Of a stretch of DNA of 64,000 nucleotides, positions 53,776 to 59,236 are shown piece after piece (position 1 is the first letter of the stretch; every line of letters starts with the position of its first letter). Position numbers and translations under genes: made by a program. This DNA comes from Flavobacterium sp. ACN2 (GTDB lineage Bacteria > Bacteroidota > Bacteroidia > Flavobacteriales > Flavobacteriaceae), in contig NZ_MRCM01000002.1 of the NCBI RefSeq assembly GCF_002303885.1, positions 248,001-312,000 on the forward strand, written 5' to 3'. The notes beneath the pieces are model-generated. The model was not told where the DNA came from, did not search any database, and saw only the letters and a program-made list of their open reading frames with translations.

Positions 53776-54765
53776 TTATTTCTTTATTGTTTCTGCCTTA
53801 AAAATATCGGCAAGTAAATGATCTAATTGTTTGTACTCGATTAAAAAAGCGTCATGTCCGTGAACCGAATCAATTTCGCTATAGAAAACATTATCTTTAA
53901 ATTTCTTCAATTCCTCGTAGGTTTCTACATTCTCCTTAGCTGTAAAAAACAAATCCGAATTGATTCCGACAATATGAATTGAAGCTTTTGTTTTAGACAA
54001 TAAGTTTTCAAAACTTTCACTATTTCTAGTAATATCAATTGTTTTAAGCAACTGATTCATTAATTTATAAGAAGACAATTGGAATCTTTTCTGCAATTTT
54101 TTCCCGTGATGTGCAAGCCAGCTTTCAATATTAAAAATCAAAAGATCTTGGTTGATCGTACGCTGAAATTTTTCTTTGAAAGATTCTGGCGAACGGTAAC
54201 AAAGCATTGCATGTATTCTGGCGTCTTCAATTGGTTTCGAAGAATTATTGAGAATTTGCTCTTGTAAAAAGCAATTTGCAATAAGCCAATCAGTAGATTT
54301 CCAATCACTCGCAATCGGAATAAGGTTTTCTGTAATATTTGGCGATAAAGCTAAAATTTCCCAAGCAATTCCACCTCCAACAGAACCTCCAATAACTGCA
54401 AAAAGCTTTTCGATATTTAGAGTTTTTACACCTTCGATAAAGATTTTGGCAATGTCTCTAGCCGTAAAATCTAAATAGTTGTCAATTAAAAAAGAATTGC
54501 TTCCGTTTCCTGGAATATCGAAAGCGAGAATGGTATAAACAGCACTATCAATAGTTTTACCTTCGCCAATTAAGTCATTCCACCAGCCATTTTCGCCAGT
54601 AACTTGGGAATTTCCAGTTAAAGCATGATTAACCAAAACAATAGGCGCGCTGTGCAAAGGTTGTCCTGCCAGCGTAAAACTTAATGGTATAGAATGATAA
54701 GTTGCACCACTTTCTGTGATGAAATCTTGAATTATAATGGGATTTGGTATATTTTCCAATTTCAA
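53776..54765 (-). CDS. metX: Homoserine O-acetyltransferase (alpha/beta hydrolase fold)
   Basis: This 329-aa protein activates homoserine for sulfhydrylation. The nucleophile elbow is GGSVGGG (Ser128). The Asp (GINSDLFF) and His (VHGHDAFLIEY) complete the triad. NHALTGNSQVTGENGWW is the typical oxyanion region. It is first in the operon behind a SAM-I riboswitch. It is somewhat shorter than many MetX proteins (350-380 aa). Specificity for succinyl-CoA instead of acetyl-CoA cannot be excluded. Confidence 0.92.
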   Translation of the reverse strand: MKLENIPNPIIIQDFITESGATYHSIPLSFTLAGQPLHSAPIVLVNHALTGNSQVTGENGWWNDLIGEGKTIDSAVYTILAFDIPGNGSNSFLIDNYLDFTARDIAKIFIEGVKTLNIEKLFAVIGGSVGGGIAWEILALSPNITENLIPIASDWKSTDWLIANCFLQEQILNNSSKPIEDARIHAMLCYRSPESFKEKFQRTINQDLLIFNIESWLAHHGKKLQKRFQLSSYKLMNQLLKTIDITRNSESFENLLSKTKASIHIVGINSDLFFTAKENVETYEELKKFKDNVFYSEIDSVHGHDAFLIEYKQLDHLLADIFKAETIKK

Positions 54766-54838
54766 ATCTGTTGTATTATTGATTTGTATATGGAAATATT
54801 AGAAAGAAAAACTAGGTTTAACTAGAAAAAATCTTGTT

Positions 54839-54942
54839 GTTATCTTTCCACGTTTGGCGTGGTAGAATGTAGCACCTTCTTCGTTTTACCGAAGGGTTGC
54901 TAAGGCTTCATCGGGTCTAATCCCTCGTCCTTTCTTTATAAC
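54839..54942 (-). ncRNA. SAM-I (S-box) riboswitch upstream of metX-thrA-metZ
   Basis: The minus strand shows GTTATAAAGAAAGGACGAGG, GATTAGACCCGATGAAGCC, TTAGCAACC, a P3 hairpin, GGTGCTACATTC and CACGCCAAACGTGG, closed by AAAGATAAC. All S-box hallmarks are present. It lies 74 nt before the metX start. No strong terminator is seen in that gap, so control may be translational or depend on another fold. Confidence 0.95.
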
Positions 54943-54972
54943 ATTTCAATACGTGTTTGAACTTAACGAGTG

Positions 54973-55003
54973 CAAATTAACTACTAATTTCGCTAACAAA
55001 CAA
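54973..55003 (-). promoter_or_regulatory. Likely promoter of the SAM-I-metX transcript
   Basis: On the minus strand TTG (55003-55001), a 20-bp spacer and TTAATTTG (54980-54973) match the -33/-7 pattern with one mismatch. They are placed 31 bp before the riboswitch, so metX need not depend on the upstream leader unit. Confidence 0.5.
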
Positions 55004-55134
55004 ATTTTATCTAAAAGTGTTTGTTAAATTTCTGTGACATACTTTAGCAAAAACTATTATACGCAAAAATTTACCGAACAAAAATGCCCAGTAAAATTAA
55101 GCAGGTTTTCACCTAGTTTATGATGCTTTTCCGT

Positions 55135-55335
55135 TTAGATAAAAAGCGTTTCATTTTCTTTTGAATACATCAAAAACAATAAAGAGTTTGGTGCTTTTTT
55201 TGCAGCGCTTTTATCTTCCTCTGTGATTCCGAATCTTGGGTGAGCCAATTCGTTTGTTGGCGGCGGATTACTATTTTTTGTTCTTCTATTTTTAAATTTA
55301 GAAATTTTTTCTGCGAAGTAGTTCAATTTGCTCAT
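55135..55335 (-). CDS. Small protein of unknown function, 66 aa (SLLFxxYxxExE tail)
   Basis: I do not recognise this protein. It has a basic N-terminal half (KISKFKNRRTK), a Pro-rich middle (PPPTNELAHPRFGITEEDK) and the tail NSLLFLMYSKENETLF. The tail resembles that of the 58-aa ORF before metY (KSLLFHLYDLEEEGED). Codon use looks like real coding sequence. It follows two leader-ORF/terminator units (55412-55729) and precedes the SAM-I promoter of metX. The shared tail and shared position make a real small gene family plausible. Confidence 0.55.
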   Translation of the reverse strand: MSKLNYFAEKISKFKNRRTKNSNPPPTNELAHPRFGITEEDKSAAKKAPNSLLFLMYSKENETLFI

Positions 55336-55411
55336 GATATTAAGTTTTAGTTAAGTTGTGTTTTATAATCTTTATTTCTCGTTTATCTTTTTGTTAATTC
55401 GTTTTACCGAA

Positions 55412-55452
55412 TAAAAAAACCCTTTTGGATTTTTAGATACCAAAAGGGTTTA
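55412..55452 (-). terminator. Attenuator terminator D
   Basis: On the minus strand AAACCCTTTTGG and CCAAAAGGGTTT form a 12-bp stem with a U7 tail. The 5' arm with its flank (CTTTTGGTATC, 55446-55436) is complementary to GATACTAAAAG (55483-55473) overlapping the stop codon of leader D, with one G-U pair, so an antiterminator of 11 bp can compete. Confidence 0.85.
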
Positions 55453-55481
55453 AGTTTTTACACTCATGTATGCTTTTAGTA

Positions 55482-55547
55482 TCAACAGACGTATGCGCAA
55501 ATAAGCGCGACAGTAAACATCTTGTTCATCTGTAAGGATTTATTCAT
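55482..55547 (-). CDS. Leader peptide D (21 aa), putative attenuator
   Basis: This ORF was read directly on the minus strand. It has Met at 1, 7 and 10, Cys at 17, and ends AYVC just before TGA. Residues 7-12 read MNKMFT, similar to VNKMFC of leader C. Its stop codon overlaps the antiterminator segment of terminator D, which begins 30 nt downstream. A ribosome reaching the stop would mask that segment and allow termination; one stalled at Met or Cys would not. Translation is unproven, and M7 could be the true start. Confidence 0.55.
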   Translation of the reverse strand: MNKSLQMNKMFTVALICAYVC

Positions 55548-55591
55548 CTGTGATTTATATTGTATTTTTAAATTTTGCATTTCTGTTAAAT

Positions 55592-55625
55592 TAAAAAGCC
55601 TCCTAATATTTCTATCGGAGGCTCT
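55592..55625 (-). terminator. Attenuator terminator C
   Basis: On the minus strand GAGCCTCC and GGAGGCTTTTT form the stem and U-tail. The 5' arm AGCCTC (55623-55618) can also pair with GAGGCT at codons 17-18 of leader C (55681-55676). Confidence 0.8.
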
Positions 55626-55657
55626 TACTATATTGTTATTGTATTCTTACAATTTTT

Positions 55658-55729
55658 TTAAGCAATAGACACCCCAGCCTCGGTCTTAACCGAAATGGCA
55701 CAAAACATTTTGTTGACTTTTAAGTTCAT
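55658..55729 (-). CDS. Leader peptide C (23 aa), putative attenuator
   Basis: A short ORF on the minus strand begins MNLKVNKMFCAIS and ends GVSIA. Met8 and Cys10 are the candidate control codons. Codons 17-18 (GAG GCT) repeat the 3' arm of the terminator that follows 33 nt after the stop and can pair with its 5' arm. A longer in-frame ORF from 55843 exists, but its first part is A/T-rich and leader-like spacing favours the last 23 codons. It is followed in tandem by leader D. Confidence 0.55.
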   Translation of the reverse strand: MNLKVNKMFCAISVKTEAGVSIA

Positions 55730-55827
55730 TTGATTTCTAGTAGTTTTTGGGTATAACAAATATGCAAATATTTTTTTTATTACACAAATAAAATTCAAGA
55801 ATTTAATTACAAAATTCGTTGAAAATG

Positions 55828-55846
55828 TGTTTTTTAACGACAAAAA
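55828..55846 (-). promoter_or_regulatory. Shared upstream motif, copy C (TTTTGTCGTTAAAAAACA)
   Basis: On the minus strand TTTTTGTCGTTAAAAAACA lies about 100 bp before leader C. It matches TTTGGTCGTTAAAAAAATA before leader A and TTTGGTCGATTAAAAAATA before leader B. It may be an extended -33 element or an operator. Confidence 0.5.
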
Positions 55847-55982
55847 ACATCTTACAAAAACGAAAACGAAATAACAAAGGTAAAAAACTTACAAAAAAGC
55901 TAATTTTTTCTTCATGACTCCATTTGACAAATCAATTTATCAAAGAACTTTTTTCTCTTTTTTCTTTTTTTTAACTAAAAAA

Positions 55983-57071
55983 TTAAAGCCAAACAGCTTC
56001 TTTACTCCTAATTCGCTCCGCAATTTTCAGAATATCGGTTATAATTCCTCTAGAAATCGCTTGTTTGCAAGGTGGAGCACTTTGAATTACGATCGGAATG
56101 TCTGCATAAGATTTAGTGAAAATTTCAAAAATGGCGTCAGAACCTTTCAATTGTCCGATTGGAGAATCTACTGGTTCCGAAATCAACTTAACTTCCAAAA
56201 TGCCTTTTTCCACATCAAACTCACCCACATATCTCAATACATGATTTTCTGCTTGAGTAATTTTGGTGATTTTAAAAGATTTATCGAGAGCGTCTTTGTT
56301 TAGCACTCCGTTTTTCTCCAAATGCTCTTCGGTTATAAATGGCTTGATTTTAATGTCTGAAAGCTCAAAATCTTTTCCTATTTCTCTGGCCAAGATCAAA
56401 AGTTTTCTTGCAGTATCGTTTCCCGACAGATCTTCTTTAAAGTTTGACTTCATTAATCCTAAAAGACTCGCATCTTTTAAAACAGATGAAAACGAAACTT
56501 CTTCTGATGAAAATCGATTAAAAACATAACTTAGATTATCAGAGAAAACACCTCGAATTTTTGTGATTTTTTCGCCCGAATAGTACAAATCTCTTAAGGT
56601 TTGCAAAACGGGAATCCCAGTTTCAACAGAGGTTTCATACAAAAACTCTTTGCCATGCTTTTTAAGATCTGATCGTAGTTCTTTATATAAGTCAATCGGG
56701 AGCGTATTGGCTTTTTTGTTTACCGCTACAATATTGAATCCGTTTTTGATTAGCGTGTTATAATGCTTTACCAATTCATCACTGGCAGTTGCATCTACGG
56801 CAATCAAGTTTTCAAATTCGTTTTCTTGTGCAAATTCGACAATATCTTCTACTTTAAAAGGAACTGCCAATTGTCTAAAATTGGTTTCCCAAGCATAACC
56901 AACACCTTCTTTCTCAAAAAAAGCAACCGTCGAATTGGTTATTATGGGAAAATGAAAATCGACATTTTTGCTTTCAAGAAAAAACTCCTGACTTTCGACA
57001 ATCTGATTAATCAAAGTACTTCCGATATTTCCAATTCCAAAAAGGATAATGTTTATTTTAAGCTTTGACAT
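55983..57071 (-). CDS. Homoserine dehydrogenase paralogue with altered active site
   Basis: This 362-aa protein is homologous along its length to the dehydrogenase half of ThrA (GIGNIGSTLI, VDATASDELV, VNKKANTLPIDLYKELR, LAREIG, LKGSDAIFEIFTKSYAD). The NAD-binding GxGxxG is kept. In the substrate site SGTLSYLFN has become SDNLSYVFN, and TEPDPREDL has become MKSNFKEDL, so the conserved Glu is Lys; the later Asp and Lys (GNDTARK) remain. It has no kinase or ACT domain. It may be a divergent reductase or a regulatory pseudoenzyme. It lies downstream of metY beyond a terminator. Confidence 0.8.
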   Translation of the reverse strand: MSKLKINIILFGIGNIGSTLINQIVESQEFFLESKNVDFHFPIITNSTVAFFEKEGVGYAWETNFRQLAVPFKVEDIVEFAQENEFENLIAVDATASDELVKHYNTLIKNGFNIVAVNKKANTLPIDLYKELRSDLKKHGKEFLYETSVETGIPVLQTLRDLYYSGEKITKIRGVFSDNLSYVFNRFSSEEVSFSSVLKDASLLGLMKSNFKEDLSGNDTARKLLILAREIGKDFELSDIKIKPFITEEHLEKNGVLNKDALDKSFKITKITQAENHVLRYVGEFDVEKGILEVKLISEPVDSPIGQLKGSDAIFEIFTKSYADIPIVIQSAPPCKQAISRGIITDILKIAERIRSKEAVWL

Positions 57072-57129
57072 AATTTCTATTTTTTAATTTTTGAAACCAT
57101 ATAAGAGATATGAGTTCATTTAATATTCC

Positions 57130-57185
57130 AACGTTTATCAGGTTAGAAGCACTGCAGTGTGTCTCTACGGTGCGTCTCTACAAAA
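57130..57185. repeat. Partial GTAGAGACGCAC-type palindromic repeat
   Basis: AGCACTGCAGTGTGTCTCTA and GGTGCGTCTCTAC are two versions of the same word, with the CACTGCAGTG palindrome at the left. It looks like a decayed copy of a dispersed intergenic palindrome between metY and the dehydrogenase paralogue. Confidence 0.5.
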
Positions 57186-57233
57186 TGCACTTATATTCCT
57201 TATAGGGTTTAAATTTTATAAAGATGCTTTTCA

Positions 57234-57277
57234 TAAAAAATTACCTTTAGCAAAACCACTCGCTAAAGGCAATTTTT
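57234..57277 (-). terminator. Terminator after metY
   Basis: On the minus strand TTGCCTTTAGC and GCTAAAGGTAA form the stem, followed by TTTTTT, 21 bp past the metY stop. Confidence 0.85.
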
Positions 57278-57297
57278 CAAACAAAAAACAAAAAAAC

Positions 57298-58602
57298 CTA
57301 ATTTTTATTGATGCTGAATTGAGAAAGCGAAACGCTCTCAAAAACAGTTTGCAAATCAGCAATTAAATCCTCGATATCTTCAATTCCCACAGACAGACGA
57401 ATCAAATCTTTAGAAACTCCTGTTTCTATTTGTTCTTCATCTGTTAATTGCTGGTGCGTAGTACTTGCCGGGTGAATAATCAGCGATTTTGTATCGCCAA
57501 TATTGGCTAGCAGAGAGAATAATTTAGTATCATCAACCACTTTTTTAGCAGCATCAAAACCTCCTTTTAATCCGAAAGTGATAATACCGCTTTGTCCTTC
57601 TGGCAGATATTCTTTAGCCAAAGCATTATATTTACTCGATTTTAAACCTGGATAATTTACCCAAACCACCTCATCTTGTTTTTCTAACCATTCGGCTAGA
57701 GCCAAAGCATTCTCACTGTGTTTCTTAATTCGAATTGGAAGTGTTTCTAATCCCTGAATAATCTGAAAAGCATTAAAAGGGCTTAAAGCAGCACCAAAAT
57801 CACGCAAACCTTCAATTCGAGCTTTTGCTATAAAAGCTGCATTTCCTAAGGCTTCATGATATACTAATCCGTGGTATCCTGCAGATGGTTCGGTAAATTC
57901 CGGAAATTTTCCGTTTGCCCAATCAAAGTTTCCAGCATCAATGATAACGCCTCCTAATGAAGTTCCGTTTCCTGCGATATATTTAGTTAAGGAATGAATA
58001 ACAATATCGGCACCATATTTAATTGGATTCAATAAATAAGGTGTCGCAACTGTATTATCTACTATAAATGGCACTTTGAATGCTTTGGCTTCTGCCGAAA
58101 TTGCTTTTAAGTCTAGTACATCTAATTTTGGATTTCCAAGAGACTCTACAAAGAAAGCTCTTGTATTTTCTTTTGCTGCTTTGGTAAAATTTTCAGGTTT
58201 TGAAGGATCTACAAATGTGGTAGTAATTCCTAATCTTGGCAAGGTAACTTTTAACAGATTGTAAGTTCCCCCGTATAAACTATTTGAAGCAACAATATGA
58301 TCTCCCGCTTTTAAGAGTGTCAATAAAGTTGTTGAAATTGCAGATGCTCCAGAAGCAGTTACGACAGCTCCAATTCCGCCTTCAAGAGCTGCCAGACGTT
58401 GTTCTAAAATATCATTGGTCGGATTATTTAATCTAGTGTAGATAAATCCAGCTTCGGCAAGACCAAATAAATTGGCTGCATGATCTGCGTTATTAAATAC
58501 ATATGAAGATGTCTGGTAAATAGGCACGGCTCTTGTTCCTGAATTTTTAGTAACGTCGTGACCTGCATGTAATGCGTTTGTTGCAAATTTTTGTGTACTC
58601 AT
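57298..58602 (-). CDS. metY: O-acetylhomoserine aminocarboxypropyltransferase (sulfhydrylase)
   Basis: The 434-aa PLP enzyme converts O-acetylhomoserine and sulfide to homocysteine. Features are TNALHAGHD, IYTRLNNPTNDILEQRLAALEGG, the PLP-lysine motif HSLTKYIAGNGTSLGG and AGYHGLVYHEALG, which separate MetY from MetB/MetZ. It sits behind the Met/Cys-rich leader A, terminator A and the 58-aa ORF, with 120 bp between that ORF and metY. The expected control is derepression when charged Met- or Cys-tRNA is short. Confidence 0.93.
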   Translation of the reverse strand: MSTQKFATNALHAGHDVTKNSGTRAVPIYQTSSYVFNNADHAANLFGLAEAGFIYTRLNNPTNDILEQRLAALEGGIGAVVTASGASAISTTLLTLLKAGDHIVASNSLYGGTYNLLKVTLPRLGITTTFVDPSKPENFTKAAKENTRAFFVESLGNPKLDVLDLKAISAEAKAFKVPFIVDNTVATPYLLNPIKYGADIVIHSLTKYIAGNGTSLGGVIIDAGNFDWANGKFPEFTEPSAGYHGLVYHEALGNAAFIAKARIEGLRDFGAALSPFNAFQIIQGLETLPIRIKKHSENALALAEWLEKQDEVVWVNYPGLKSSKYNALAKEYLPEGQSGIITFGLKGGFDAAKKVVDDTKLFSLLANIGDTKSLIIHPASTTHQQLTDEEQIETGVSKDLIRLSVGIEDIEDLIADLQTVFESVSLSQFSINKN

Positions 58603-58651
58603 GATTTCTTAGTTTTTTAGGTATTTTTAATACGTTTATATATTGTTATAT

Positions 58652-58680
58652 GTAATTGATATTGATATTGATATTGCAAT
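58652..58680. repeat. ATTGAT microsatellite upstream of metY
   Basis: Three to four ATTGAT units are followed by TTGCAATTGAAATTG between the 58-aa ORF and metY. It is not in a coding frame. Confidence 0.6.
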
Positions 58681-58721
58681 TGAAATTGCTTTTTGAACTT
58701 GCTATTGAATCTAAAATTGAT

Positions 58722-58898
58722 TTAAGCCAAAATATCTTCTCCCTCTTCTTCAAGATCATATAGATGAAAAAGTAATGATTTCTGCGTTTTTATCTGCTGT
58801 GCAGGATCATATTTTGGAGTTTCAGTTGATGCTTCTTCCGAATTATTATTTCTTAATAAGTATTGAAATGCGATAGTATTTATATCTAGTGTATTCAT
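58722..58898 (-). CDS. Small protein of unknown function, 58 aa (SLLFxxYxxExE tail)
   Basis: This ORF was read directly on the minus strand. It starts MNTLDINTIAFQYLLRNNN, has a Ser/Glu/Thr-rich middle and ends with KSLLFHLYDLEEEGEDILA. The tail matches that of the 66-aa protein at 55135 (SLLF, Tyr three residues on, then two Glu). It begins 26 bp after terminator A and is followed by metY, so it should share metY's attenuation. It could be a small regulator or chaperone, but no function is known to me. Confidence 0.55.
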   Translation of the reverse strand: MNTLDINTIAFQYLLRNNNSEEASTETPKYDPAQQIKTQKSLLFHLYDLEEEGEDILA

Positions 58899-58923
58899 GA
58901 TTTAAAATTTAAAATGTTGGAAA

Positions 58924-58959
58924 TAAAAAAGCCCTTTCGGATGGCGACCAAAAGGGCTT
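58924..58959 (-). terminator. Attenuator terminator A
   Basis: On the minus strand AGCCCTTT and AAAGGGCT form the stem, followed by TTTTTT. The 5' arm includes CTTTTGG (58954-58948), which can pair instead with CCAAAAG (58999-58993) in the last codons of leader A. A 17-bp palindrome TTATAGTTTAACTATAA (58958-58974) sits directly before it. Confidence 0.85.
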
Positions 58960-58989
58960 ATAGTTTAACTATAACAAAGATTGTCTCTT

Positions 58990-59070
58990 TCACTTTTGGC
59001 AACAGCAAATTGGGATGCACATTTGCATCATCTCACAACACATCATATTTCCTTTTGCTATTGTTTTCAT
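58990..59070 (-). CDS. Leader peptide A (26 aa), Met/Cys-rich attenuator before metY
   Basis: This ORF was read directly on the minus strand. It starts MKTIAKG, then NMMCCEMMQMC (residues 8-18) and CCC (22-24), and ends QK. It has 6 Met and 6 Cys in 26 residues. The codons for Cys24, Gln25 and Lys26 contain CCAAAAG, the antiterminator strand for terminator A, whose stem begins about 31 nt after the stop. This is the layout of amino-acid attenuators such as trp and his: stalling on Met or Cys codons would leave CCAAAAG free and allow readthrough to the 58-aa ORF and metY. Translation is not proven. Confidence 0.75.
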   Translation of the reverse strand: MKTIAKGNMMCCEMMQMCIPICCCQK

Positions 59071-59137
59071 TTTTATTTAAAATTTGAATTCGACTATTTT
59101 TTAAATTCGACTAATTCGATAGAGTAAATGTAATAAG

Positions 59138-59156
59138 TATTTTTTTAACGACCAAA
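59138..59156 (-). promoter_or_regulatory. Shared upstream motif, copy A, within the leader A promoter
   Basis: On the minus strand TTTGGTCGTTAAAAAAATA occupies the -33 region. TACATTTA about 20 bp further is a good -7 box. The same motif precedes leaders B and C. Confidence 0.55.
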
Positions 59157-59180
59157 TTAAAATTGAAATTTTATACTATT

Positions 59181-59230
59181 TTTTTTAGAATCTCTTTCAA
59201 GCCTTTTAAATAAAGGCCTGAAAGAGCCTA
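59181..59230 (-). terminator. Terminator after the 948-aa TonB receptor
   Basis: On the minus strand GGCTCTTTCAGGCCTTT pairs with AAAGGCTTGAAAGAG, followed by an A/U-rich run with T8. Confidence 0.85.
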
Positions 59231-59236
59231 TTTTAA

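Noticed and set aside
55914..56303. 129-aa plus-strand ORF opposite the dehydrogenase paralogue
   Set aside because: Antisense shadow of a clearly coding minus-strand frame, rich in Phe/Asn/Arg as such shadows are here.
57180..57240. Possible short leader ORF between metY and the dehydrogenase paralogue
   Set aside because: The only nearby hairpin lies upstream of it in the minus-strand reading and is the metY terminator; there is no leader-terminator order and no Met/Cys enrichment.
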